From Streptomyces achromogenes (GTDB lineage Bacteria > Actinomycetota > Actinomycetes > Streptomycetales > Streptomycetaceae), in NCBI RefSeq assembly GCF_030816715.1, contig NZ_JAUSYH010000001.1, positions 8,990,001 to 9,054,000 of the forward strand: a stretch of 64,000 bases of DNA. The letters run 5' to 3'. The position numbers were made by a program, and so were the translations under genes. Of the stretch, positions 51,775-61,545 are shown piece by piece; the stretch's first letter is position 1; every line of letters begins with the position of its first letter. The notes beneath the pieces are model-generated. The model was not told the DNA's origin. It was given only the letters and a program-made list of their open reading frames with translations, and did no database searches.

Positions 51775-53085
51775 CTAGCTGTCGTAGGGGACCCAGGCAC
51801 GCTCGTCTGCGTCGTTCCTGCCGTACCAGTAGTGCGGCATTCCCTTGATGCTGGTGGTGTGGAACGGGCGGCCGTGGTCGTCGATGCGGATCGTGCCGGT
51901 GCGGCCTTGGCAGGACCAGTCGAGCTCGAGGTACCAGCGGGCGTCGTAGGTCTGTGTCGTCGCGTCGACCAGCAGCACCTCCGGGTCCTCCGCGGAGACA
52001 CGGTACGGGAAGTGCACGGCCGGGATGGTGTGTTCGCTGTCGGCGCCGTCCTTCGGGCGGGCGATGGGGCGGTCGGCATCGAGGTTCACGGTGAGGCGGC
52101 GGGGCGCGAGGTCGCCGCCGCAGCCCTGGCCCATGGCGTACGCGCTCCCGGCGGCCGGGGTGCTGCGGCTGACGATGCGGACGTGGAGTGCCTTCAGTAC
52201 CACGGCCGTTGACGACCGCCCCTGCACCGAGATCTGCACCCTCGTATGCCGCCCGTGCACCGCACCCTGGGTCGCCGCCCACACCCCGGCGTCCTGCTCC
52301 ACCGGCGGCGGAGGCACCTGTGCGGGCGGCTTGTTGACAACGTAGTCGTGGTCGCACCCCTTGTCCCAGACCAGGGAGTCGGTGCTCCAGGCGAGGGGCA
52401 GGGCGGTGGTCGGCTTAGTGGCCGAGGCGGGACCGCTGCCGGTGGCGGACGGAGCGGGGGTCTTCTGCCGGGGGCTGGGCGACGTGGAGCTCCCGGAAGG
52501 GGCCGGAGAGGCGGTGGCCGGCAGTTTCGCCGAACCGTGGGGTGCACCGGAGTCAGCCGTCCGCAGGCCCGCAGGGCGGGAGGCGTCCGCGGCGGAGGAG
52601 CGGTCGTTCGACAGGACGGACACGCTGCCCAAAGTGGCGAGCAGCGCGCAGGCGACGGCGGTGGACACCAGGACTCGTCGGCGGTACCAGGCGCGGGGAG
52701 CGGGAGCGGGGCCGTGCTCGTCTGGGTCTGGATCCTTTCCGGGCTGCTCCGCGGAGCAGCTCTCCTCGACGAGGGCCCCGTCCGTGTCCGGTGCCGGTGC
52801 CGGCACCGCCGCCTGCGTCGACCCGGCTGTACTCACCCGCTGCCGAGCCGCCACCGCCGACAACCACAGCCGGTGCAGCTCGAGCCGCTCCTTCGGCGTC
52901 GCCTCGCAAAAGGCCGCGAGCCGCTCCAAGGGCGCGAAGTCCTGCGGCACCGCCTCGCCCGCGCAGTACCGGTGCAGCGTGGAGGTGTTCATGTTGAGGC
53001 GGCGTGCCAGGGAGCCGTAGCTCCGGTCCGTACGGTCCTTCAGACGGCGCAGCAGCGCCGCGAACTCCTCGACATCGTTCCGCAT
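51775..53085 (-). CDS. Membrane-anchored XRE-type regulator
   Basis: A 436-residue protein starting at ATG 53085 after GGAGG. Residues about 5-75 are a helix-turn-helix (FAALLRRLKDRTDRSYGSLA, MNTSTLHRYCAGEAVPQDFA). An acidic linker leads to one membrane helix near 145-165 (VSTAVACALLATLGSVSVLS), then a Ser/Pro/Thr-rich stalk and an extracytoplasmic beta domain with paired cysteines (WDKGCDHDYVV, MGQGCGGDLAPRRLTV, LDWSCQGRTG). The layout is that of one-component membrane sensors common in Streptomyces. It is divergent from a small secreted protein gene and may control it. The 375 bases between hold no gene. Confidence 0.8.
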   Translation of the reverse strand: MRNDVEEFAALLRRLKDRTDRSYGSLARRLNMNTSTLHRYCAGEAVPQDFAPLERLAAFCEATPKERLELHRLWLSAVAARQRVSTAGSTQAAVPAPAPDTDGALVEESCSAEQPGKDPDPDEHGPAPAPRAWYRRRVLVSTAVACALLATLGSVSVLSNDRSSAADASRPAGLRTADSGAPHGSAKLPATASPAPSGSSTSPSPRQKTPAPSATGSGPASATKPTTALPLAWSTDSLVWDKGCDHDYVVNKPPAQVPPPPVEQDAGVWAATQGAVHGRHTRVQISVQGRSSTAVVLKALHVRIVSRSTPAAGSAYAMGQGCGGDLAPRRLTVNLDADRPIARPKDGADSEHTIPAVHFPYRVSAEDPEVLLVDATTQTYDARWYLELDWSCQGRTGTIRIDDHGRPFHTTSIKGMPHYWYGRNDADERAWVPYDS

Positions 53086-53460
53086 CGACACCGTTCCTCC
53101 GTCGTCCGCCCGCGATCCCGTATCCCATGTACTCATATCCCTGCACGTCAGATGGGCTGGGATGGTTCCACCGTCACCAAAGGGGCGGCAGTCGTTGCAC
53201 CGGACTCCGGTGTCCGCCGATGCTCTTGGTGTCGCACCGACCAGGGCCGGACCGAGCAACCGCATCGGCAACGGCCGAGACGCATGCATGAACGGTTGCC
53301 TCCATGGCCACCGCGCTTGATACGTCGTCACACACGCTCACGACGCCGGTTGCCGTACTCGTCGCAGCGCCGGCCTCGCCCTGTTGACCAGCGGCATCCG
53401 CAACGGATCACGATCTGCAGCTGCCGTGTCAGACGATCCACTCAGTTTCTAGGAGGTTTG

Positions 53461-53838
53461 ATGAAGTCCGTCATCCGAAAGGCGGCAGGTCTCGCGGGCG
53501 CCGGCGTGGCCGTCGCAGCCATGTCCGTGGCCAGCGCATCGGCAGCCCAGGCGGAGTCCCCCACCAACGGCTGCCCGTACCCCTATGTCTGCTTCTACGT
53601 GGACGAGCACGCCTGGAACGCTGGCACCCCGATCACGACGTACCGCGATGTCACCGGTTCCTACCAGACGGTCAGGCCCCGGCCGCACTACTACGTCGTG
53701 AACACCCGGAACGACGACGTGGCGTATCTACGGCTCCAGGACGGGACCTCGATCTGTCTGGGGCCGAATTCCCGAACCGTGTTCACGAACGCTTACAGCG
53801 TCACCGGAATCAGGATCTCCAGCAGTTCCACCTGCTGA
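53461..53838 (+). CDS. Small secreted protein, peptidase-inhibitor I36-like
   Basis: A 125-residue protein with AGGAGG six bases before the ATG. The signal peptide is KAAGLAGAGVAVAAMSVASA, cut near AQA-ES. The mature part starts NGCPYPYVCFYVDEHAWNAG, the pattern of the small beta-crystallin-like I36/SMPI family, followed by YRDVTGSYQTVRPRPHYYVV and ICLGPNSRTVFTNAYSVTGI. Four cysteines fit two disulfides. It may inhibit a protease or coat the surface; activity is not shown. It is divergent from the membrane-bound XRE regulator. Confidence 0.7.
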   Translation: MKSVIRKAAGLAGAGVAVAAMSVASASAAQAESPTNGCPYPYVCFYVDEHAWNAGTPITTYRDVTGSYQTVRPRPHYYVVNTRNDDVAYLRLQDGTSICLGPNSRTVFTNAYSVTGIRISSSSTC

Positions 53839-54110
53839 CTGCTCGAACAGCCGGCGGCCACTTCCGCGGTTCAGCAGCGATGGGACGGTTCCACCGTTGC
53901 AGGTGCGGCGTTCTGCACCCCGCGGCGCCCGCCGCCACATGACGGCCCTGGGGCGAAGACACCGGGCCGACTCCTGTCCGATCGGGCAGCCAGGCCGTCC
54001 CGTCCTCGAATCGGACGCGGACGAGGTAGCGACAGATCGGCAGGCGCCTTCGGCACCAAGCCGGAACCGGCCGAGAGCAACCACATACGGATCAGAAGAG
54101 GAAGACATAC

Positions 54111-54635
54111 ATGAACAGGAAGCCCCCCGCATACCGTCGTCAGGGCCGCCGCGCGGCCGTCGCCGCCTGCCTCGTCTTGGCTGTCGGCCTCGGTGTGTCG
54201 ACACACGTGTCGGCACAGGCGGCTGTCCGTGCCCCCGCGAAGGCGTCCACCGCCGCACCGCAGTCGGTCAGCGGCAGGTCCGGCCAAGTGGTGACCCGGG
54301 TTGCCGACTTCTACGGCGCGTACATCGACGCGAAGGGCGATTACACCGACCCGGACGTCACGTTGGCCACGGCACTCCGCAAGCACTACCTGACGCCCGA
54401 CTTCGCCAAGCGGCTGGCGGTCTGGGAGAAGAAGAACGGGGCGGACGGCGTCCTGCGTGCCCAAAACATCCCGGCGAGGTGGACAGTGACCGACAACGGC
54501 ACCGTGGGTCATAGCCATGAGGTCATCGTCACCCTGACCTTCGGCAGCGGGGAGACCACGCAGATGACCAAGCTTTTCGTGCTGGTGGAGCGGTATAACC
54601 ACATCGCCGACATCACCACCACGAGCGCCCGCTAA
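54111..54635 (+). CDS. Secreted hypothetical protein
   Basis: A 174-residue protein with a signal peptide having a basic head (MNRKPPAYRRQGRRAAVAAC, then LVLAVGLGVSTHVSAQA). The mature domain contains VVTRVADFYGAYIDAKGDYT, ATALRKHYLTPDFAKRLAVW and VTLTFGSGETTQMTKLFVLV, resembling small alpha-beta domains of DUF3828/NTF2-like secreted proteins. A GAGGAAG ribosome site precedes the ATG at 54111. It stands alone, 270 bases after the secreted protein gene, and ends at a strong terminator. Confidence 0.6.
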   Translation: MNRKPPAYRRQGRRAAVAACLVLAVGLGVSTHVSAQAAVRAPAKASTAAPQSVSGRSGQVVTRVADFYGAYIDAKGDYTDPDVTLATALRKHYLTPDFAKRLAVWEKKNGADGVLRAQNIPARWTVTDNGTVGHSHEVIVTLTFGSGETTQMTKLFVLVERYNHIADITTTSAR

Positions 54636-54644
54636 CGGCGTAGC

Positions 54645-54696
54645 CCGCTCCGCCCGCCCCGCCCCGCCCCGTCCCGGGACAGGGCGGGCGGAGCGG
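54645..54696. terminator. 15-bp GC hairpin terminator
   Basis: CCGCTCCGCCCGCCC (54645-54659) pairs perfectly with 54682-54696. It follows the secreted protein stop by 10 bases. No gene is seen from here to 54922. Confidence 0.75.
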
Positions 54697-54922
54697 CGAG
54701 TCGACGGACCCCTCCTGGGGCCATCACCGGCGACGCCGTGCCCTCGCTGTGCCCTTCAGAGCGGACAACCACGGTGCACGCCGGTGCGAGCAGGCCTCGA
54801 CCATGGCACCAGCAAGGGGAAGCACCTCAGGTCATCAGCCCTGTGACAGCACAAGCCCCGTAGCTTTTGCCCATCCTCATCTCCCGCTGAAGCTGTTCCC
54901 GCTGCTGTACGACAATCCTGAG

Positions 54923-55216
54923 ATGGAACTCCAGCTCATCGACCGCCGCGCGGACTCTCCCACCTTCGGGGCCAGCCAGATCCTCCCCTTCCCGCAGGAC
55001 TCACGGGCCGTCCTGACGATCGAACCGGGTGTGCTCATGCGGGCCCGGCGCAGCGGGACGCTCCACTACCGGGTGGAGTACGACGTTCACGACGCCCGCG
55101 GCGCGCGCCTGCCCGAACTCTTCGTCCCCGTCCCCGCCGACGCAATACTGCCGACCTTCGACGCGCCGGGCGCCGCTCTCGCGGGCAACGTCGTCCGAGA
55201 GCTGGCCTACCGGTGA
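54923..55216 (+). CDS. Hypothetical protein coupled to the MFS gene
   Basis: A 97-residue soluble protein starting MELQLIDRRADSPTFGASQI, then LPFPQDSRAVLTIEPGVLMR and YRVEYDVHDARGARLPELFV. Its last codons overlap the next start (CGGTGACC: stop TGA, start GTG at 55213), showing translational coupling with the transporter. The family is not recognised. The ribosome site is weak, and an upstream in-frame ATG at 54749 is less likely because the added part has no family character. Confidence 0.55.
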   Translation: MELQLIDRRADSPTFGASQILPFPQDSRAVLTIEPGVLMRARRSGTLHYRVEYDVHDARGARLPELFVPVPADAILPTFDAPGAALAGNVVRELAYR

Positions 55217-56565
55217 CCGCGACCGAACAGGAGCCGAGGACCGGCCGCCCCGCGCCCCCCACCGCAGCACGCTGGCTGACGCTGCTCCTCGTGGTCTTCG
55301 CAGTGCTCGTCATGTCCCGCTCCCTGAGCGAGGGCATCTACGACATCGCGTTCGCCAACCTGGCCCTGGACCTCTCCGGCCTGGTCAGCACGGTCGGCCT
55401 GGTGTACTGCGTGGGCTACGGCGTGGAGGTCGTCGCCTCTGTCGCGGCCGGTCCCCTACTGGACCGAGGCAACCCCAAGACCGTCCTGATCGTGGCCTAC
55501 CTCGTCAAGATCGGCGTTTTCGTCTTCATCGGCATCGGCTCCACGATCCTCTCGTCCCACCTGTGGGCGATCGTCGTCGCGGCGGCAACGGTGGACCTCG
55601 TCCACCACATCGGGGAGATGGCCCTGTTCGTCCTCCTGCCGCGGATCCTCGACGCCAAGACCCTCGTCCGGGTCCAGGGCATCGGCGGAACCATCCGATC
55701 GGCCGCCGAACTGCTCTCCCCGGTCGTCGCGGGCCTGGTCATCGCCCTGCTCCCCGGCTCCCGGGCCCTCCTCGTCGCCGCCGGCCTCCAGGTCCTCGCT
55801 CTGGCCGTCTTCGCCGGCTTCATCGCTGTCGTGGCCCGACAGCCCGGATCGGCGCACCCGAAGTCCGTCCACGCGCAGGGCTCCGGTGCGACGACCGGCG
55901 CTGCCGCGCTCGAAGAGGAACCCGCCCCCGCCCTCCTCCCGTCTCGCCGCACGGTGGCGAGGACACTCCTCTCCAGCCCGGCCTGGCGTCGCTTCCTCAC
56001 CTTCCACGCCCTGACCGTGCTCGCCCTCTCGACGGTGATCCTCTCCCTGCTGTCACTCATGAGGGAGACCTTCGCCATGTCACCGGCCCGCGCCGGTTCC
56101 TTCCTGGCGTTCTCCACCATCGGAGCCATCATCGGCGGCCTCGTCGTCGCCAAGGCCGGCCCGCAGGGCGTCTACTCAAGCCTGCGCTGGGCCACCGCCC
56201 TCGCGGGCGCCGGCACCCTGACGGTGGCGCTGCTCGGGGGGAGTCAGTGGATCCTCGCGGCCGCCCTCGTCCTCTTCGGCCTCGGCTTCACCGTGTACCT
56301 CAGGTCAGCCGGAATCCTCGTCCAACTCCGTGCCCCTGCCACCCTGCTCGGCACCTGGCACGGGCTCCTCGACGCCGTCATCCGCGTTGTCAGCGCCGGA
56401 GCAATCCTCGCCACCGGCTTCCTCTTCGACCGCTTCGGAGGCAGGCCCGTCTACCTCGTATTCGGCGCGCTCCTCCTGCTCACCGCAGCCCTGTGGTCCA
56501 CCTTCGGCACCCAGGACCAGCACAACCTCAGCTCGACCCCCCTGCACCCGACACCCGCCCCGTAA
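55213..56565 (+). CDS. MFS transporter
   Basis: A 450-residue membrane protein with about 12 helices in two halves. The first half shows SEGIYDIAFANLALDLSGLV, VGYGVEVVASVAAGPLLDRG (the G-x-x-x-D-R loop 2-3 motif) and PRILDAKTLVRVQGIGGTIR. The second half shows MRETFAMSPARAGSFLAFST, GLGFTVYLRSAGILVQLRAP and TGFLFDRFGGRPVYLVFGAL. The build is close to MFS_3-type drug or metabolite exporters; the substrate is unknown. It starts at GTG 55213 overlapping the upstream gene. Confidence 0.85.
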   Translation: MTATEQEPRTGRPAPPTAARWLTLLLVVFAVLVMSRSLSEGIYDIAFANLALDLSGLVSTVGLVYCVGYGVEVVASVAAGPLLDRGNPKTVLIVAYLVKIGVFVFIGIGSTILSSHLWAIVVAAATVDLVHHIGEMALFVLLPRILDAKTLVRVQGIGGTIRSAAELLSPVVAGLVIALLPGSRALLVAAGLQVLALAVFAGFIAVVARQPGSAHPKSVHAQGSGATTGAAALEEEPAPALLPSRRTVARTLLSSPAWRRFLTFHALTVLALSTVILSLLSLMRETFAMSPARAGSFLAFSTIGAIIGGLVVAKAGPQGVYSSLRWATALAGAGTLTVALLGGSQWILAAALVLFGLGFTVYLRSAGILVQLRAPATLLGTWHGLLDAVIRVVSAGAILATGFLFDRFGGRPVYLVFGALLLLTAALWSTFGTQDQHNLSSTPLHPTPAP

Positions 56566-57070
56566 GGACCCACACCCCTCACCGAGCACAGAGCCTCCGG
56601 GCTCGAGCGGCTGGGGAGGGCCGATGTCACGAGGCGTACATCCGCTGTCGTAGGTATGACCCGTTGCACTGCTCTGACTGGGAACGGTCATGCCAAGCGT
56701 CTCGTATCTGGCCGCCCCCCAGAGCCTGTACCGCAGCTCGACCCGGTCCTGCCGCAACGGCCGGCCGCCACGGTCTTCCACTACCCGGCCGTGTTCTCGT
56801 ATCGCTGCCGCCACAGTCATGTAGCGCTGAGTAACTGCGCGGGGCTGCGGTCGCGCTGCTGGAGGGCGGCAAAGTCGGCGTGCGCCGTTTCGATGGCCTC
56901 CGGGTACAGCTGGGTTCGGTGCGCTGTGCGGTCGCCCCGTCGGAGGCTGGACAAGGTCTGCTCGCCCGAGCCGGCGTCGTCGCAGCTGGCGGCGCTGCGG
57001 TGTTCGTCGGGAAATCAGTGGCGATGACGCTGCGCACGGCGGTCGCTTTGTTGCGGTTGTTGGGTGGCGT
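56566..57070. other. Relic region with a broken unknown gene
   Basis: On the minus strand a frame near 57000-56835 reads SGEQTLSSLRRGDRTAHRTQ, then LYPEAIETAHADFAALQQRD and RSPAQLLSAT, stop near 56837. Its centre matches the unknown fragment at 5341-5544. A second minus frame further on reads VEDRGGRPLRQDRVELRYRL and WGAARYETLGMTVP, also without a start. The rest shows nothing. Confidence 0.4.
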
Positions 57071-57925
57071 TCAGTGCTGCGTGTCAGCTGCGAGGGGGGC
57101 GGTGTCGTCGGCCGGTGGGGCTTTGATGGTGGCGGGCTGGTTGATGTCGAGGAAGGTGATGGTGAGGTCGAGTGGCGTGTCTGCGGCGCTGGCGGTGGGC
57201 GTGTCGTCGTGGTGCTCGGCTTGCAGTCGGAACTGTTTGGGCCGGTCCTTGCTGTCGATCCACAGGTCCATGGTGAGCGGGTCTGACACTTCCAGCTGCA
57301 TGAACTGATCGAGGCGTTCACCGCTCAGGGCGTCGTAGTTGACCGTTCCTTTGTAGTGCGTGGTCGTGACGCCGTCGACTGTCTCGGTTCCGACTGCTCG
57401 CAGGTCTTTGGATCCGTTGAGGAGCGTGGACTGCGTGGCGGGGTTTGCCTGCAGCTGACTGGGGAGCACGCCGTAGGACTGGTTGTCCGCTGCGCCTTGT
57501 CCCCAGATGGCCGGCGCGGCGCTCAGCCAGTGTTTGCCTTTCAGTTTCTCGGAGTGGATCGCGCTACCGCCGACGTACATGGTCTTGTTGGTGAACCGGA
57601 TCCGCAGTTGGCCGCCCTCGCCCTGGGAGGCCGCTGTGCTGAGGTCCATGCTCATGGCCGGCGGTTGCGCCGTCATGGATGCGTCGGCCGTCACGCGGCC
57701 TTTCGCCGGCACCGTCCCGCTGAGGCGGTAGTGGAGCGACGTGATGCCGACGGCGCTCTTGGCAGCCTTGGTCACAGCTGCTGAGGATGCCTTCGTGGTG
57801 TCAGTGGTCGCTGACCCGTCCGTGGAGGTGCTGGCGCACGCCACGGGCGCCCATGTGAGTAGCGCAGCTGCGCAGACTGCTCTTGTCGCTCTGCGCGGTG
57901 CGTAACGGTCGATGTTGATGCTCAT
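57071..57925 (-). CDS. Secreted lipoprotein (LppX/LprG-like)
   Basis: A 284-residue protein. The ATG at 57925 gives MSINIDRYAPRRATRAVCAA and the lipobox APVACAS; an ATG eight codons earlier is possible. The mature part shows repeated beta-strands with VGITSLHYRLSGTVPAKGRV, ADASMTAQPPAMSMDLSTAA, RFTNKTMYVGGSAIHSEKLK and TETVDGVTTTHYKGTVNYDA, then LTMDLWIDSKDRPKQFRLQA. This is the half-barrel layout of LppX/LprG/LolA-like lipoproteins that shield lipid chains. It stands alone, divergent from no gene. Confidence 0.75.
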   Translation of the reverse strand: MSINIDRYAPRRATRAVCAAALLTWAPVACASTSTDGSATTDTTKASSAAVTKAAKSAVGITSLHYRLSGTVPAKGRVTADASMTAQPPAMSMDLSTAASQGEGGQLRIRFTNKTMYVGGSAIHSEKLKGKHWLSAAPAIWGQGAADNQSYGVLPSQLQANPATQSTLLNGSKDLRAVGTETVDGVTTTHYKGTVNYDALSGERLDQFMQLEVSDPLTMDLWIDSKDRPKQFRLQAEHHDDTPTASAADTPLDLTITFLDINQPATIKAPPADDTAPLAADTQH

Positions 57926-58106
57926 CGTGTTCGAGAGTTCCCATTCCATTTGGGTGGCTCGTGCATCCCTTGGTGATGCCGGGCGTGTGAGGTGTAGCTG
58001 AAGTGGGGGCGGTGCAGGCGGGTTCGAGACGGGAACGAGCCCGGGGGTAGGGGGCCGGGCTGTCGGGCATGGTGAGTCCGACAGCCCCGGGAGGTTGCAG
58101 GGGTGT

Positions 58107-60889
58107 CTACCAGCCGCTGCCGATCTGTTGGCGGGTGCCGAAAGCGGTGGCGGAGCAAGGGTAGAGCCACAGGATGCCGGTGGCGTCGTCGCGGGCGATG
58201 ACGTCGGGGGTGCCGGCGCTGTTGAAGTCGCCGATGCCGGCGAAGGTGTAGCCGTTCCAGCCGGTGCCGATCTGGCTGCGGGCGCCGAAGCCGTTGCTGC
58301 CGTTGCCGGGGTACAGCCACAGGGCGCCGGTGGTATCGCGGACGATGACGTCGGGTTTGGCGTCGCTGTTGAAGTCGCCGATGCCGGCGAAGGCGAAGCT
58401 GCTCCAGCCGGTGCCGATCTGCACGGTGGTCCCCAGGCTGGCGCCTGTGCCGGTGCCGGGGAACAGGTTCAGTGTGCCGTCGGGGTGGCGGCCGATCAGG
58501 TCGGTTTTGCCGTCGCGGTTGAAGTCGGCGACGCCGGCGAAGGCGTAGCCGCTCCAGCCGCTGGGGAAGTTGCTGACCGGTGTGAGCAGGTCATGTCCGA
58601 CATCGCCGGGGAACAGGCGCAGGGTGCCTGCGGGGGTCATGGCGACGGTGTCGGCGTAGCCGTCGCTGTTGAAGTCGCCGATGCCGGCGAAGGTGTGGGT
58701 GGACAGGCCGGAGCCGATGTAGGTGGCGGCGCTGGACCAGCCGCCGTTGCCGTTGCCGGGGTAGAGCCACAGGCTGCCGGTGGCGTCCGCGGAGACCAGG
58801 TCGGCCTTGCCGTCGCCGTCGGCGTCGGCGACGTCGGCGAAGGTGTACGGGGCCTTGGGGAGGGTGATGTTGGCCATGGTGGCGACCTGGACGGCGTTGA
58901 GCGCGGCGCCTTTCCACACCTTGACGTCGGCGAGGTTGCCCTTGAAGTACGAGCCGCGTGCGTCGTTGGCGAGGCAGTTGCCCAGGGTGAACTTCCCGGT
59001 GATCCGGAGACGGCGGTGTGGGAGCCGCGGGCCACCGCCCGGTCGTCCATGTACAGCGTCGTGGCTTTGGTCGTCGGGTCGTAGGTGGCGGTCAGGTGGG
59101 TCCACTGGCCGATGATGGCGCTGCCGCCGGAGATGCAGTCGTAGCTGCGGGTGGCATCCGAGGTGGCCAGGCAGAACGCCCATTCCCGGTTGGACTGGGG
59201 GTAGAGCAGGAACCCGGAGTTGTGCACGCCGTCCTGGGAGGCGATGACGCCGCCCAAGGCTGTGGGGTTGACCCAGGCCGACAGGGTGAAGGCGCTAGAC
59301 GTCGACAGTGCCGTGCTCGACGTCATGGCGCCGGTGGTGGTGCCGTCAAGGGCCAGGTTGGGGGAGAAGACGTCATCGGCGTCCCAGGTGGCGCCGGCCC
59401 CGCTGCCGGTGAGGTTCAGCCCGGACGCGGTGTCGGCGGCGCTGGCCGCAATGCCGTCGGCGAGGTAGGCGAGCGGCCAGGCGTGACTGGGGGCGATCAG
59501 GGTCTGTGCCGTCTGTGCGGTCAGGGTCCCTGCCGCCGCGTTGAAGATGCGCGCGGTGCTGGCGCCAGTGGAGGAGACGGTGCGCAGGTCGGGAGTGCCG
59601 TCGTCGTTCAGGTCAGCGGCCTGCAGAACCGGCAGTGTTGCCGTGCTGTAGCCGCTGCTCGCGACCTGCTGCGGTGTCACCGAGTTACCCAAGGCGAGGT
59701 CTTGCAGCTGTTGCGGTGTGTAGTAGTACAGCGCGCCGGTGGCGGCGTTGCGGGCGAACAGTGCGGGCAGCCCGTCAATGAGGCTGCGGGTGATGCTCCA
59801 GCCGGTCCAGTCACCGGAGCCGGCGGGGTTGGTGGCGCTCAGCGGCACCCCGTTGTCGACGCTGACGAAGGTGCCGGGGGAGGTGGCGCTGGGCTCGTCC
59901 ACAAGCTGCCCGCCCACGATCATGAGCAGGTCGGGGTAGCCGGTGGCGGGCTCGCCGTTGAGGGTGTTGTACAGGCTTCCGCCGCTGGCGATGTTGGAGG
60001 CCTTGGCTCCGCCGCTGCTGGTGAAGGCGGTGGAGTTGATGTTGGCCTGGTTGCCGCTGTTGGGCAGGAGGGTCGATCCGTCGCCGCTTCCGTAGAGCAC
60101 TGCGCCGCTGCCGGTGGCGGGGTTGTAGTCCAAGACGTCGTTGAAGCCGGCGCCGGTGTTGAAGTGGCCGCTGATGGCCTGGGTGCCGGCGGGCTCGGTG
60201 GACAGGACACGAAAGGCCACGGCGTCCGCAGCACCGCTGCCGAAGGGAAGACGCCCTGTTGCCGCATGGGCGACCAGGGCACCCCAGGCGAACACGTCGC
60301 CCTCTGGGCCGACTGTGCCAGTGCGGTAATGCTCAGGGCTGATCCACCCCGGCGTGCCTGTCATGACGCCAGTGCGGGTGACGGACGTACCGTCCATGGC
60401 ATGAGCGATTCCGAAGTCCAGCACCATCGGTCCCGAAGGGGCCAAGATGACATTCTGGGGCTTCACATCCCGGTGGACCACGCCGGCCTCGTGAACCGCT
60501 GACAATGCGGCGGCTGTACCGGCGGCCACGGCGTGCAGACGGGCCCCGGCCAGGGGGCCGCTGGCAGCCACGTACTGGCCGAGGGTGGGACCGGGTATGA
60601 AAGCGCTGGCAAGCCATGGAGCAGGCGCATCGGGGTCGGCATCGAGCACCGGAACCAGGCAGGGACCCGTAACACGCCGGGACAACTGGACCTCCCGCCG
60701 GAACCGAGCACGGAACTCGTCGTCGGCGGCCTGCGCCGGATGCACGACCTTGACGGCCAGCCGCTCCCCAGCAGCACTCAGCGCGGCATAGACGGTGCCC
60801 ATGCCGCCGCACCCGAGCCGGCCCACAACCCGATAGGGGCCGATACGACGGGGATCACCTTGCTGCAACGACTGAATACGGCTGGACAC
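58107..60889 (-). pseudogene. Ser/Thr kinase fused in frame to LamG/FG-GAP protein, frameshifted
   Basis: Start GTG at 60889 with AGGGGGAAG. Residues about 15-235 are a Hanks-type kinase: GRLGCGGMGTVYAAL, LAVKVV, VVHRDVKPQNVIL, VLDFGIAHAM, TGTPGWISPEHYRTG and ATGRLPFGSGAADAVAFRVL. The kinase stops after LSTEP, before its last helices, and continues without a frame break as AGTQAISGHFNTGAGFNDVL of a secreted repeat protein. That protein has a LamG domain (AFTLSAWVNPTALGGVIASQ) and, after a one-base loss near 59010, five FG-GAP repeats (FAGIGDFNSDGYADTVAMTP and similar). No signal peptide or membrane helix separates the two parts, so the fusion most likely arose by recombination. Confidence 0.8.
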
Positions 60890-61249
60890 CGATGCTTCCC
60901 CCTGGTGATCAGCGACACGCACACGCCGAAGTGGTCATCAATCGTATCGGTTCACCAGAGCAGCCAGGCATGATGGATTCTCCTGCTGCCACTCGAGGAA
61001 GCGGACAGCTGAGTCCTCGCCGGATCAGTGGAACCGCACCTTGCCCCGGAGCTCGGCATCGGCGGCAAAGAGAGCGCCGGCCCGCCATCTCAGCACGCCG
61101 TCTGTGCTAAGACGTCATCCGCTTATCGATCACGGGGCTGGCCTGGTCGAACAGGGTTCCTGATCGGGTGATCGCGTGAGGGCCGACGCATGGCCGCAGG
61201 GCCTCTTGGTAGTTCGGGGGTGCGATCCCAACCGAGTACCAGGAGGCCC

Positions 61250-61545
61250 CTGTTGCCGCAGTCTTTCGCGTCCGCGTGCATGGAGTCCAACTCGCTTCCA
61301 CCGTCGTGTGACTGTCTCGCGCACAGGTTCGGCAACGCGGCGGACGGGCCGGACCGCACCCCGCGTTATGGCTCCGACATGACGGATGCGGAATGGCGGG
61401 TGGTGCGCCCGTTGCTGCCGGTTCCGGCCTGGCTGGAGGGGCGGGGGCGGGCGGCCGGAGGGCTATTGCCACCGCGTAATGCTCGACGCGGTGCGCTATG
61501 TCGTGGACAACGGCGTGAAGTGGGCCAACCTGCCTATCCCGGCCA
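61250..61545 (+). pseudogene. IS5-type transposase N-terminal fragment
   Basis: The frame reads SCDCLAHRFGNAADGPDRTP, RYGSDMTDAEWRVVRPLLPV and PAWLEGRG. A shift in a G-run near 61448 leads to GRPEGYCHRVMLDAVRYVVD and NGVKWANLP. At about 61545 it is joined in frame to the ATP-grasp gene. The 360 bases before it, to the kinase start, show no gene. Confidence 0.75.

Noticed and set aside
59018..60502. 494-codon plus-strand frame opposite the kinase fusion
   Set aside because: Gly/Val-rich shadow of the Ala/Thr/Gly-rich minus-strand frame, with no start signals.
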